Of a stretch of DNA of 64,000 nt, positions 11,992-23,727 are shown piece after piece. The stretch comes from Bretschneidera sinensis (lineage: Eukaryota > Streptophyta > Magnoliopsida > Brassicales > Akaniaceae). Within the stretch, counting starts at the first letter, position 1; the number at the start of each line of letters is the position of its first letter. Position numbers and translations under genes: made by a program. The notes below the pieces were generated by a model. The model saw nothing but the letters and a program-made list of their open reading frames with translations, searched no databases and was not told the origin of the DNA. The stretch spans positions 52,398,084 through 52,462,083 of the forward strand of contig CM043705.1 of NCBI GenBank assembly GCA_023935145.1, written 5' to 3'.

Positions 11992-13218
11992 CACTACAAC
12001 AAAAAAATTTATTAAATGCTAAAATTTGGAGGGAAAAAAACATTAGTCTTTAAAACTCTTCATAATTTACCTCTGTAAAGTCAATTTATTGAAACCAAAA
12101 TTAGAACAATAAAATTACACATATCGCAATTAATTTGTTTTCACCTCAAATGACAGATTTCATTTATTTTTGCTGCTAAAAGTTTATCACTTTTAGAGGC
12201 ACCTTTAATGACTTTTTAGAAGCAAAATAATTTATCTTTTTTGCAGTAATAAATTTTGAAAACAAATTTATAATTTGTTACTCGTACAACTTTTAAAGAC
12301 ACTATTAATGATTTTTTAGAGACAAAATAATTATCTTTCCCAGATTAATAAAATTAAAAATTGGAGATCAAAATCTCCTATCAAATTTTTATATATCAAC
12401 GTGTTCAAATGCCTGCATTTTATAAATAAGTGACAAAATGAAACTTTCCCGCAAAAAAGAAAAGAACCCTCGTATTCTCCTCTCTTCTTTGCTCTTTGCC
12501 TATCTTGATCTTTTCTTGTCTCTCACTCTTTTCTTTCCTCAATTCATTCTCGGTTTCATTCTCCCTCACTCTTTGGTGAGAGTTCTAGCCATTTAGTCTG
12601 GAATTTGTATAGCAAAATCAAAATGTTTTGGTTTGATTGTTGGAATTTTCAGATTGTGGTGGATGTTTTGATTTTAATTTGAAATTTAAATTCATGGTTT
12701 AGTATTTTTTTATTTTAATTTCATGATATATTTTTCAAGAAATATATACAGAAATAACAGAAAATGTGAATGACTTATAAATATGTAGTTTATATCCAAC
12801 AAGTGTTTATATTCACCTATTAGGGAAATTAGAACAAATAAGAAAAAGGGAGGCAATTAAAATTGTCTCTAAATACAAAAGAAGTATTTGTCACTAAAGA
12901 ATACAATTAATTTCCTCAATTAAAGAACCATATTGAAATAAATTTACCTCTGTGAAATAATTCATGATATCATATTTTGTCGGAAAAAAATAACGATAGC
13001 CTCAAACTACTAAAGTAAATGCTTTTAAATATGGAAATAGTCGCAAAATTATTGCCTCTAAATGTAATTATTGTTATCATTTATTTACGATAAACTTCAT
13101 GTTTATCGTTATTCCAACGCTGATATTTTTAGGATCAGGAACATAGAGAGCAAATGTTTTATTTTGGGGGCATTTATAGTCAATTTGTTTTACCTTTATA
13201 TATGTTTTTGTTGTAGTG
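11992..13218. mobile_element. Non-autonomous CACTA (En/Spm-type) transposon
   Basis: The left end is CACTACAACAAAAA and the right end is its exact reverse complement TTTTTGTTGTAGTG. The flanking trinucleotides are CTA at 11989-11991 and CTA at 13219-13221, the 3 bp target duplication typical of CACTA elements. The interior repeats short motifs such as tttttagaggca / gactttttaga several times near the left end, like CACTA subterminal repeats. There is no transposase frame in 1.2 kb. Confidence 0.85.
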
Positions 13219-13442
13219 CTATCACCTGTGTATCACTGCTCTAAAACAATCTAATATCTATACAAATACGTTAGTGGTGTTAGGTGTTGTGAGAACGATT
13301 GACCAATGTTGGCGAGCGACATCACGTAGACATGTGAACAAACGAAAATCTATCTGTATTATATTTTATAATTGTCCTAGCTTGTGAACTTAGGTTTTAA
13401 CTTTTTAACTAGTTTGTGATCCGTGATATGCATAGATTTGCT

Positions 13443-13503
<61 letters not shown>

Positions 13504-13832
13504 TTGAGAACTTATATTCATTAAATCTATTTTAATGATGCAACAACATTTATGTTACTTTTTATAAAAACATTTATATTATTATTCTCTATGTTTATTT
13601 ATTCATTAATGAGATTTTCATTAATCGATGTTTATTTCTATTTTAATTTGGATTGGACTCTACATTCTTTCATTTTCTTAACATTTCCCTGCTGAGCAAA
13701 AAATTATTCAGATCAACGTTTACTTATTAATGTGAATTTTTTATATATTTTTTGATAGTTTTTTTTTAGAATTTAATTAAGAAATTAACATACATAATAT
13801 GAAGAAAAAAAGATAATTACATATAAAATTAT

Positions 13833-13864
<32 letters not shown>

Positions 13865-14264
13865 GACTACACAAATCAATTGTGAAAAATTATTAAATTT
13901 TTAAAGCTGCGAAATAATACTTATTTGCAAGTATTTTTCATGTTTACATTTCTTTTTAAGTTTTTGTTGATTGTCGTACTAATATACTTCCATTGTTTTC
14001 ATTATTGCAAAACAAAGATTATACTGAAAAAGTATGTCTATTGTAGTTAATTATCTTTAAAATTCTCTTAAAATTTATGGTCATTTAAAATTTAAATAAT
14101 AAACTTAACCAAGATAATTTAAAATATTATCCAAGAAAAAAAATGATCTAAATTAGCTTACTTAAATTTTAACTACCTTGAACTTAACTAAATTTTATTG
14201 TAAGATACATTAGCAAAAAAAAAAGAAAAAGGCTAAATAGATTTAAATGTATTGTTGTATAGAA
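13219..14264. other. AT-rich intergenic DNA with AT microsatellites
   Basis: No gene recognised. Contains an (AT)n run at about 13447-13499 and a second at about 13836-13864. Confidence 0.6.
13447..13499. repeat. (AT)n microsatellite
   Basis: About 26 uninterrupted AT dinucleotides. Confidence 0.9.
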
Positions 14265-15043
14265 TAGAGGTGACAAAATCTGATTCGATTCGAAAATATA
14301 TCAAAATAATATGATCCGAACTTGACTCAACCCTAATCTGAGTGACCTGAAACTCAAAATGAACAAAACCCAACCCGACCCAAATGACTCGAAACCTGAA
14401 ATAACCCAGAAACTAAAAGACTCGAACCTAAAATGACTTAAAAATATATTTTTATAAGAAATAATTTACTTTTTAAAACTGAGGTAATAATTAATTGATT
14501 AATTGTCAAATAAATAAATTATATCATAATTAATTAATTATTGATCTACATGTGTTGATGTGCATGGTTCAACATTCAATTAATATAAATAATCTCATTA
14601 GCTTCAAATAAAAAATCGAAGAGACTACTAAATTTTGCATTGTTCTTCATGCCACAATAAAATCTTATTTTTAATTGTCATGAAAAAATAGAATGAAATG
14701 AAGTGATTATATGAAATTTAATCTCCAAAATCTGGTATAAGACGTTACTAGTGAGAATAATTTTGTAGACTCATTGTCTGGGATCATTTAAGACTGAATT
14801 TTGAGACTAAGAGCTATAATATAGCATATTGCATTCACAAATTAAATATATTATTTTAAAAAATTAATATTGATTTATTATTAATTAATTTTTATGGATT
14901 TGGATACGTAACTCGTTTAATCGTATTATATGTAAACAATATAATTTTTTAATCAAGTATAAATATCTATGTTATTGACCTGGCCTGACTCAAAATTGAA
15001 ATGACCCGAACCCGACCTCGACTCAACCTGTTTGCCATCTCTA
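14265..15043. mobile_element. Possible hAT-type MITE
   Basis: The left end TAGAGGTGACAAA and the reverse complement of the right end, TAGAGATGGCAAA, match at 11 of 13 positions and resemble plant hAT termini. Both ends continue into GACCCGAAC / GACTCGAAC-rich sequence in inverted orientation. The expected 8 bp target duplication is not convincing (gtatagaa against gattatag), so the boundaries are tentative. There is no coding sequence. Confidence 0.5.
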
Positions 15044-15726
15044 GATTATAGATGAAACTATATATATTTGAAAGTTTAGATGGTTTTTATTTTTTTTTTA
15101 TACTTAAAATGATGTTATATAAGTACAATGATACGTTAATTTGATCACAATATATAAAGTCATGGTGCAATCACCTGATGGTCATATTAATCAACAGTAC
15201 AATTAATCAATGGGAGTCAAATTTGAGATGAAGTAGTTTAAGAGCCTCAACCTTAATCAAATTTTACCATTGAATCAATACCCCATTGACAGATGACTCT
15301 CTCTCTCTCTCTCTCAAACAAAATTTTCATTTTAGTTTAAATCTTTCGTTATATATTATGTATTTTTTATTTATTATGATAAAATAAATTATTTATTTAT
15401 GTATTACTTATTTATATTTTTACATTTTATTTTCATGAACAAAATATTCCACCGCACAAGGTCACAACTATTATATTTTCAGGAGTAAAGAAATTAAGGA
15501 GAACGGAGTGACTCGTTTATCTATTAGTTGTAAAAAAATTTAATATATGCAATTTAAAATTGAGATGATATATATATATAGAAGTGTTTTGGCCCTTTAT
15601 ATCCCTCAATTTATATCCTTTCATGTGTCTCTCGCTTTGCATTAAAACTCTTCACTTTTATCACCATCTTCGTTCCCTTAGTACGTCTCATCTCTCTCCA
15701 TTTTCAGAATCTGTAACCGCCATATC
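15044..15726 (+). promoter_or_regulatory. Upstream region of the CLE gene
   Basis: Non-coding. A short CT repeat lies at about 15298-15315. TATA-like sequences (ctttatatccc near 15595, atttatatcc near 15608) lie 110-130 bp before the start codon, with a pyrimidine-rich leader between. This is a plausible core promoter, inferred from position only. Confidence 0.4.
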
Positions 15727-16044
15727 ATGAAGAGCTCTCTCTCTTCAACAACAACAATGCAGGGCTGTCGTCACACCCTCTTGATCTTTATGCTTCTCTT
15801 CTTCTTCCTCTCTTCCTCATATGCAACCATCGTTAACATACCTTCAAATTTGCCAAAAACCCATAATTGTGATTCTTTCTCTAATGGGTACTCGCGTTCT
15901 TTGTGCATTGAGCTTGAAAAAAACCATGGGAAACGGCCTTTGTCACTGCCACTGCCGCGGCGGTCATCAATAGATGAGATTGACCCAAGATATGGTGCGC
16001 AGAAGAGATTAGTTCCCTCTGGGCCAGACCCTCTTCACAACTGA
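15727..16044 (+). CDS. CLE peptide precursor (CLE9/10-like ligand)
   Basis: 105 aa, single exon. An N-terminal signal peptide has a strongly hydrophobic core (TLLIFMLLFFFLSSSYA, cleavage probably after residue 33). A variable middle region follows, with the conserved DPRYG just before the ligand, and the C-terminal 12 residues RLVPSGPDPLHN (94-105) end exactly at the stop codon. This is the CLE motif, with the prolines at positions 4 and 7 that are hydroxylated in known CLE peptides. It is secreted, processed and read by CLV1/BAM-type LRR receptor kinases; it differs from Arabidopsis CLE9/CLE10 only in having Asp rather than Asn at position 8. A second Met at residue 11 could also serve as start and would keep the signal peptide. 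The gene looks intact. Which tissue or receptor is involved cannot be told from the sequence. Confidence 0.92.
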   Translation: MKSSLSSTTTMQGCRHTLLIFMLLFFFLSSSYATIVNIPSNLPKTHNCDSFSNGYSRSLCIELEKNHGKRPLSLPLPRRSSIDEIDPRYGAQKRLVPSGPDPLHN

Positions 16045-17039
16045 TCGATCAAGAGGATATGTGAGCTTAATTAGAATTATTATATCTTTTCTTGGTATCG
16101 ATCGATCTCCTGAATATTATATATATATATATATATATATATTTTTTTTCTTTGCATTTCTTGGTTTCTTCAATGGAGTTTCGTGATGGCCGTGAAGATA
16201 GATATATATTTGATGGGTACCAGTACTGCTGAAAGGAGGATTATTTCTTCTTTATTTTCTTTTAACTGTTGTATGTTTTATCTATGGGAGATTGCTATTT
16301 CCACGCTTGTTTTTGGTGACGGAGAAGTTTTTGTGTGGAAGAAGCAGAAACAAGCATGGAAATAGTAACTGTATGGAGTATATACACACATCAAGTAAGG
16401 TGTCGTCCAAAATGGGTGGAGGTTGGATATCAAGAGAAACCCATGAGTTTCATTAATTTGGAGCTGTTTATGAGTCTTTATTAATTTGATGGCAAAATGG
16501 TCCTTTTGTAGCCATGTCATGTATGTCTGCAATAAATATATTCTTAAAAGTTTTAATTATTGGAGTAATATATTCTCGAAAGTTTTAATTATTTATCTTG
16601 CCTACTTTTCCTCTCTTGTAGTATTTCTTTCCATTAATTTGTATATTTTTCAACATTTTTCTTGCACTTCATATAGAAATTACATGCATGTTTTTTTTTA
16701 ATAATTATGTAGCATTTATCAACCAAGATATTCATCCTTCAATTATTGAAAAAAGCCGAACTCTAACAATTTACTTAGTCAATTTTTGTCAAACAATCAT
16801 TCAATAAAAAAGCTTACCCATGGTCAAAATTGGTTAAAAATGGTTCACCTTAATGGAAGAGCATCTTGTACCCACATTGTGGGGATTGCTAATTGTTATT
16901 TCCAAAGTTCTTGGATAGAGTTGGTTATGATTGATGTTGCTTCTAGGGTTTTAATGATTTGGAATATATAATTGAAGAATTGATTTTCATAGTCTACTAA
17001 TATTATAAGATCTTTTCAGAATTAAATAAAAAAAAACCA
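16045..17039. other. CLE 3'UTR and intergenic DNA
   Basis: Contains an (AT)n run at about 16112-16142 just after the CLE stop, then AT-rich sequence. Short open frames on both strands have no recognisable content. Confidence 0.5.
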
Positions 17040-20000
17040 AGAGCAATACATTCCATTTCTATTACATGTGCAGAATTTTAACTCAAGACCCATATTAAAA
17101 CGGGAGGCTTGTATAGTCACAATCAACCAAAACAGTAGGCCTAATTGAAACAGGGACTTCATTTTCCAAAGACAGCATATTCAAAAGAAGAAGCAAGTCT
17201 TGCTAAAGCATGAGCAACTATATTAAACTTTCCAGAAACAAACGCAAAAGCAAGATTGCAACAGCTCTTGATCAAGAATTTTTTTCTTTAATTGTTTAAT
17301 AATTGTTATAAGTCCACAGAGTACATAAGAATTTTACTATTCTAACCATGAATGATCTTCATACTAATACGCTTGAAAATGATTAATGTCACCCTTACGA
17401 ACTTTTCTAATCAGATACTTGTAAAAAAATATATTGATATGCCCCAAGTTTAAGGTATATCTTTTGAATTTCATCACGCTTAATCATTTATTTGCTTGCG
17501 GACTCCAAGATCTTTTTCTAAAAGGGATATATTAATTTTCGCTCTTTCAGACTCAATTATAAAAATCTTAGAAGGATTAGTTTTACAAGTTGAAGCTGAA
17601 ATAGATGACGGGAATGGTAGAGTCTATGTAATCTCTTTAAATTCTCTACAATTTTTTTCTTATAAAATAAATCAATAGTTTTTGACTTCATGATTTAACC
17701 TATATATTACAAAGCAAAAGAATTTAATTTGTGATTATTTATAGGAGTCACGTAACAATACCTGCTTCAACAAAATATTATCAAAGGTCGAACTTGCATA
17801 GAAAACCCACAAGCTATTAACTCTATCAAACCTATTAAAGTTGAAGCTCAGGAAAGAACTTCGTTTGAATGAATCATATGATTTTATATGAAGATATAAT
17901 TTTATCTAAACTAAATTGTTTGATCGACAAAGGTTTGAATACCCACGAGAACTGAAGTACCATGAATAGAGCATACATATTACAAGCTCAACAGATTCCT
18001 TAATAGAGCATACATTTTATCAAACTAATTAATTCAATTTTTAAAGTTAACAAAATTAGTTATCAAAATTTGACTTTTAATAAGAGTAGTAATTTGCAAA
18101 CAAAGACCGTAAAAATTGAATACCATAGATTCATCCAACACACCAAAAAAATAAATAAAATGAAAATATAAAAAATTTCAAAGCACGTAAATTTGTTATT
18201 CGTAATTCTTGAATTTATAAATGACATTTAAGGACTGTGACAAACTAGTTGGTTAGTTACTTAGTTCTTAGTTATATAGAAGGATAGAAATTCAAAAGAC
18301 ATATTATCATACTTTTCATAACAGACTAATGATAATTGAAGAACCCCAAAAATTTTAAAAATCAAAATTCATCAAAGAAAGAATGAGAAACAAAGCTAAC
18401 CTCGCTGCCGGTGGTTCTAGCTTTCTGGGTAAGTGGATAACTTGTCGCCGACATTGGCTCACCGCCGTCGGTGCTGTTGCCTACTGAAAGGTGAAAGAAT
18501 TACTAGGGTTTAGGAAGAGAGAAAAGGTGAAAAGATGAGCTGACTAGTTGAGGGAGAAAAAGACAGAGAGAGAAGAGAGAAAGCTTACAATGAAGTGATG
18601 CAATTGTAGTCGCCGACGTCGTCGTCTGTGCAGCTGTTGCTGTCTGCAATTTTTGGAATTTTTGTGAGAGTCGGGGAAGAATCGAGAGATGCAAGGGTTG
18701 AATAGAATGAGAGGTTGGGGCATAACACACAAAAGTCTTTGCTTAAAAATTACCTATTAGATTTTATTAAAAAAAAAATTGAGCTCAAGACTTAGCCCAG
18801 AATCTCTTGAATAGTGGCTTCGCCCCTGATGTCCTCCATAAATTCACCATAACTGGCAAGACTTGTCTCACGAATTCACCGCATTCACAATGCGTTGGGC
18901 ATGATTCCTAATGACCACATCTGCAAAACTACCGTACAACCCAAAATGCAGAGCCTCAGCAAGGCCCTCCCCTCCACTAAAGCAACATCATGTTGCACTG
19001 AGAGCGACATCGACATTGCAGCAACCACCATACCCATGCCATCCCGGATCATCGCACCAACACCCATGAGCCTCACACCAAAGAAGACCGTTCCATCAAC
19101 ATTGATTTTGACACCACCTAAGCACGGTGGCTTCCACCTCCGATCAACTGAAGTAGATGACGCACCCACCCTCGTCCTTGCAGCAAGCTTGAAATCTTCT
19201 AGGAACTTCTCTACCATGATTAAACAATCAGTAGCGATCCACCTTGGTTTCCCATATATCACCTGATTGCAGTGCCACCAAAGCTGTCAACATATAGCAG
19301 CCAACGAAGCTCTACTCTCGCTCGGTAAAACAGGGAGAACGTCCCACATTAGCTCATCAAATGTCAAATGAAGGAAAATTGCATCCCAAAAATGCCTTGG
19401 CCAACAAAGAGAGATTCAAACCTCCATAACAAACTCACATTCTACTAATGCATGGAGAACAGTTTCATGGCTGTGCAAACACAACTTACATGTCGTATGA
19501 GGAACCGCATTCCTTTTACAAATATTAAACATTGTTGGTAGATTATTCTTTGCAACCTTCTACAATAAATTTTTTACCTTGTTTACCAAATATCTTCCCA
19601 TACCAGCTTTAGAGAAGTGGAAGAAGAACTGTCCTCCACCATCAAGAAAAGATCTAAAAATTAAGCAGAGGAAAGTCTGCTGACCTAACAGAGAACATAA
19701 CATTCTTGGAGTAGCGCCAAACCATGCAATCATCCCTACTTTTCACCCGCAACGAAAGGATAAGGTCTACCTCATGACTCAATAAAACTTCCCGAATAAG
19801 AGTCTTATTCCACAAGCCAATATCAACATTAATCAATTCAAAAACCCAATTCAAAGAATATTGGTCTTGTTTAGGAGAGACCACTTTGAAGGTTGTCGGC
19901 ACGGGAAACCATTTATCATCCCAAATGTTAACAACATGGCCTTTCCCATTCATCCAACGAAGTCCCATTTCTAACACCGATTTTGCCCCCTAAATGGTAC

Positions 20001-20580
20001 GCCAAGTAAATGACAGATAATGTCCTAATTAAGCATCCCTGAAGGAGTTAAAAGGAAAATATTTCAATTTATACACTTGATAAAGAAGAGAGGAAGTATT
20101 TGTAAGCAATCACCAACCTTCCTTTGCAAACGTTTCAAAATTAATCAGATTCATATCACGAACCCCAAACCGCCATCCTCCTTCCTACGAAACAACTCAA
20201 CCCATTTAATCCAATGGATTTTGTGTTCCTCATCCTTATGACCCCACCAAAATAGAAGCATCAACTTATGAATTTCATCACATAAAGAAACTAGGAGTTG
20301 GAAAAAACTCATGGCATAAGTCGGGATAACTTGAATCACTGATTTTAAAAGAACCTTTCTACTCGCACTTGAAAGAAGCTTCTCCTTCCATCCCTTAATC
20401 CTCCTCCAAACCCTTTTTGCCGAAGACCGAAAAATTTGCCTCTTAGACCTACCAATCATGGATAGTAAATCAATCTATTTTTCATTCAACTGAGTTAGAT
20501 GGATTTCAAGGATAGCCTTGATCATTTCCTGACTCTCATGCCCCACATTTGGACTTAAGAAAATAGAGGATTTGGCAACA
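17040..20580 (-). mobile_element. Degenerate 5'-truncated L1-type LINE, split by a hAT fragment
   Basis: Minus-strand pieces follow the order of a plant LINE ORF2. The C-terminal part of the reverse transcriptase is at about 20580-20151 (SPNVGHE, then MIGRSKRQIF, then LLFWWGHKDEEHKIHWIKW). The downstream region is at about 19977-19270 (RWMNGKGHVVNIWDDKWFP, then a Cys-rich zf-RVT-like stretch), and the RNase H domain is at about 19262-18830 (WKPPCLGGVKINVDGTVFFG; the usual catalytic Asp is at NVDG). The C-terminal RNase H signature FNIVAHALARLASS appears only after a 1.5 kb gap, at about 17270-17040. Stops and frameshifts are frequent. The endonuclease and the first RT blocks are missing, as usual for 5'-truncated LINE copies. 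Confidence 0.8.
17275..18828 (-). mobile_element. hAT-type transposon fragment (TTF zinc-finger transposase)
   Basis: Sits between two parts of the LINE RNase H domain. Its right end, read on the minus strand, is CAGGGGCGAAGCCAC, a terminal sequence seen in many plant hAT elements. A leader-like stretch follows (about 18730-18400). At about 17650-17300, in broken minus frames, there are fragments of the N-terminal TTF-type zinc-finger region: DLGVRKQI, RDEIQKIYLKLGAYQY, HFQAY and HSWLE. The matching left inverted repeat is not visible at 17275, so the element is truncated or its end has decayed. Confidence 0.55.
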
Positions 20581-20859
20581 TTAACAAACTGTCTCGAAAC
20601 TAGGGCATATAAATAATTTTAAAAAAATTAACTCTTAACTGTGTAGCCCATACTGATAAACCATATAAAAAAGGAGATCAACTCATTTTGCAGTAAAAAA
20701 TTGTAAGTAAAGCATGTAGTACACATAAATTTTGATTGTAAAATGGTCTCAACAAAATCCTAAAATTTAAGGAGTTAAAATTCATGTGCAAAAACTAGTG
20801 TATTGCAAACTTTACTTCATAAATTTTACTGCAAAGAAGTTAGTCTCGTAAAAAAAAAA
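20581..20859. other. Short spacer between LINE and Pack-MULE
   Basis: Nothing recognised. It ends in a run of ten A (20850-20859) next to the MULE terminus. Confidence 0.5.
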
Positions 20860-21060
20860 GAATAAATGTCTATTTTGATCGTTAAAGTTTGGACCTAATC
20901 ACAACTAGGTCCCTGTGGTTTCAATTTAAACAATCAGGTCTCTAACTTGTCAAAATTATAACAATTAGATCCCAATATCATGATGCCGTGAAGAAAACTG
21001 ACAGAACACGTATGAAATACCAAAACTGTTCTTGTTACCTTTTATTATCCTCTAAATATT
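20860..21060 (+). repeat. Left terminal inverted repeat of the Pack-MULE
   Basis: Pairs with 30857-31056 on the opposite strand. Similarity is strongest over the outer 170 bp and fades towards 21060. Confidence 0.8.
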
Positions 21061-21063
21061 TCT

Positions 21064-21171
21064 TTCTTCAAGTCGAAATTCAGCAAAAGTTATGGGGCAC
21101 TAGAGAAGCACAATTACCGATTCGGTGTCTTCAAAGCTAACCTGCACCGGGCCAAGTGCCATGAGACGCTT
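21064..21171 (+). pseudogene. Captured RD19-type cysteine protease propeptide fragment
   Basis: One open frame reads FFKSKFSKSYGALEKHNY and then RFGVFKANLHRAKCHETL. This matches the ERFNIN-type inhibitory propeptide of plant papain-like RD19 proteases (FKxKFxKxY, then YRFxVFKANLRRA). Only about 36 residues are present; the sequence then leaves the family, and no catalytic domain follows. The piece starts immediately inside the left TIR, as expected for a fragment captured by a MULE. It cannot encode a protease. Confidence 0.75.
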
Positions 21172-21893
21172 AACTCCGCCAATCTGTACCCTGTTTTGAC
21201 GTGCACTAGTCTGGCCGAATCTTGGTGTGAGCTTTGGTCCTGCGACTAGGCGTGGGCTTTTTCTCCTCTAATTCAAGTTCGCGTGCTCATCCCTGGCCCG
21301 AAGCAAGCCTTGCGTGCAACTGCTGCTGCCTGGCCCAAGCTCCTCTAGTTCATGGCACCTCTGGTTCGCGTCTGCGCCGGCTCCTCTAGTTCCATAAAAA
21401 GTCCCGAGCTCCTTTGGTTCAAGCTGGCTCTTTGATCGTGCCTCGTCCGGCATGGGTCTGCTGCTTGGCTCGAGGCAAGCCACCGTCCTACGCTGGTGGC
21501 ACATGGTCTGCCATGTGCGCGAGCTACTATAACTCCAAGTCGACGGTTGAGCAAGTTACTGGGAACTGCCTCGATCTTTGCTCCATCATTGCATTCATCA
21601 CAGATAATCCCCGACTATATATCTTTTTCTTTGTTGTTCTCTTAAAATTAATTTTCGTTTAGTTGTTGAGAAACCATATGAAACGGAAAAGAAAACGAAT
21701 TCTTAGTCTAAATCCTCTTCTCTTTTGACTGTTGTTTTGATTTGCATTTTCTTGGCAGCTAAACACAGGAAAATTTTCTCATGAGCATGCATTCTCTGAA
21801 GACGGCATTGAGATGTCTTTTGCTACTAATTATCTAGGTAATTTTGCTTAGTAAATCTGTCGACGTTTATTGTGTTATTTATTTTTCCGCTGT
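21172..21893. other. Pack-MULE interior of unknown origin
   Basis: Around 21180-21600 the sequence is clearly richer in G+C than its surroundings and reads like former coding DNA (several overlapping frames, none recognised), so it may be a third captured fragment. 21600-21890 is AT-rich and intron-like. Confidence 0.4.
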
Positions 21894-22079
21894 AAGCTCC
21901 TCCACAACTACATCTCCTGGTACTCCTTCTTAGGACACAAGTCACACATCATCATCCCCCACAACTGTTGCAACAGTACCAACATCGACGCTATCACCAA
22001 TCTTCGCCACGAGCTGCTCTACGTTTCACTGTTCCTCTTGATTTGGGGCGAGTTATCAAACTTGCGGTTTGTGCCCGAT
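21894..22079 (+). pseudogene. Captured callose synthase fragment, left part
   Basis: The frame reads KLLHNYISWYSFLG, then LRHELLYVSLFLLIWGELSN, then LRFVPDC. This is the N-terminal cytoplasmic region of plant 1,3-beta-glucan synthases (callose synthase/GSL; consensus ...LLIWGE(A/S)(A/S)NLRF(M/V)PEC). It is cut after GAT (22077-22079) by the gypsy LTR and continues at 30667. The spacing and sequence are closest to the GSL1/GSL5 (CalS11/12) subgroup, judged from memory of the family. Confidence 0.8.
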
Positions 22080-23640
22080 TGTAATACCCGTATTTTTAAA
22101 GTAAGGGTAAATAAGTAATTTAATAAATATGAAATGGAAATTAAAATAAAATCTATGTGAAAGGTTTATTATTATTTGAATAAAGCAATTCTAAAAAAAA
22201 TCTAGGACCTGAACGTCCCAGACAACAAACGACTGAAAAAGAAAGAAGAAGACAAAACTGAAAAAGTAAAAAAAAAAAAAAAAGAACAGCAGAAAAACTT
22301 GGCAGCAGGTGGCAGCACCTGTTGCCAAGACAATTGAATGTATTCTAAGTGTAATTGGTGGGCAAAACATGGAGGATTTAGGGAAGTTAACTGCCAAGTT
22401 AATTGTATGAGTTACAAGTCTAAAAAACGTGGAGTAAGTGGAGCAATTTTGACAGAAGAAATTCTAATGGTGCAAACAAAAAAGTTAAGCTGCCATTTTT
22501 TTTGTTCTCAACAAGTTTTCCTATATATACACATGGATATGTAAACAAAAATATTACCTACAAAATTCCGTTTAAGTTTTCTTTCAAATCATTAATTTTC
22601 TTTAAACACTTTGGGACCGAAAGAAATGTTGAAATAGCAAAATTTTGAAGAGGTTTACAGTGAAATTTTATAGAGAGTTATGAGAAGCTATCGGAAAAAT
22701 AAAAGTTAATAATGTAATGTTATTTTTGAATTTTTAGCATACATATATTTTTGAAATTCAAAGTGAGAATTTTCAAAGAGTGTAGTTTATGAAGAATCCA
22801 AGAATAAATTAGAAATTTAATATAGATATTATGTCAAGTGGTGATGACCAGCAACCGAGAGAAATTTCTGAGAAGAACGTGAAAGGCAAAGAAATGATCC
22901 ACAGGTAGCTTTAAGTGCTACGTGATGAGTTGGATTTACTTTAAGTAATCAAAATAAAAATCAAATCTCTAGTAATAATATTAAAATAAATTATTAGCTT
23001 ATGCTTGGTGGTAGATAAAAATTAAATTGATATGTATGATATGAATATTGGACACGTAGAAAATTAAAATGCTAATGTGTAGTGTATTATTGTGAATCTT
23101 ATTTATAGATGGATGAGTCTTACAGAGAGACAGTTACAGTAAAAAAAAAAAGACATAGAAATATGATAAGATAGGAATTATTTAAATGATAGACATTATA
23201 CTATTATTGAGTTATAGGAGAAATAAATTATTAAATATTAACAGGCTAGTTATGCAATTTAAATACTTTTAGTAAATTTAATTCACTGAGCTTGTGAAGC
23301 TCATTTCTCATTGTACAATGATTTCAGGTAGCAGACATGACAAATAGTCTGGTGGGTTGAGAGTCAAACGGATTCATTTTCTGTAAGTCACGTACGTGTC
23401 AATATCCTCAGACTAGTGAGAAAATGAAATAAATAATTATTTGTAAATATTCATGCATTTTACATTGTGTATTATGTGTAAGCTAATATCATATTTATGT
23501 ACCTCTCCTGTTGAGAGTTGAGGATTTAAAATAAAACTTTTGTTATTATTATTTTATTGTTGCATATGTGTGTCGTGCTCGAATTCTCAAAATGTGATGA
23601 CACCGTCTCGGGGGTGGCCAACCCAGGATGGATCGTTACA
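22080..23640 (+). repeat. 5' LTR of the gypsy element
   Basis: 1561 bp, TGTAATACC...TTACA. Compared with the 3' LTR it lacks one block of about 490 bp after gtagaaaatt (near 23065), a deletion with short homology at the joint. It contains the tracts cctgaacgtccc, ggtggcagcacctg and ctatatatacac (probable TATA region near 22522). Confidence 0.92.
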
Positions 23641-23644
23641 ATTT

Positions 23645-23656
23645 TGGTATCGGAGC
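23645..23656 (+). other. Primer binding site (initiator-Met tRNA type)
   Basis: TGGTATCGGAGC lies four bases after the 5' LTR. It differs by one base from the usual plant tRNA-iMet site TGGTATCAGAGC. Confidence 0.85.
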
Positions 23657-23727
23657 ACTAGGTTTTAAGATTCTGTAGACTGCATGAGAACTTAAAAAGT
23701 GGAAGATCTAAATAAACTATATTTTAA

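Noticed and set aside
18503..18732. Minus-strand frames of 75 and 62 codons
   Set aside because: They lie in the leader region of the hAT fragment, are Ser/Gln-rich and low-complexity, with no recognisable domain.
21268..21554. Minus-strand 69-78 codon frames as a gene
   Set aside because: The G+C-rich stretch leaves several frames open at once; no motif was recognised on either strand.
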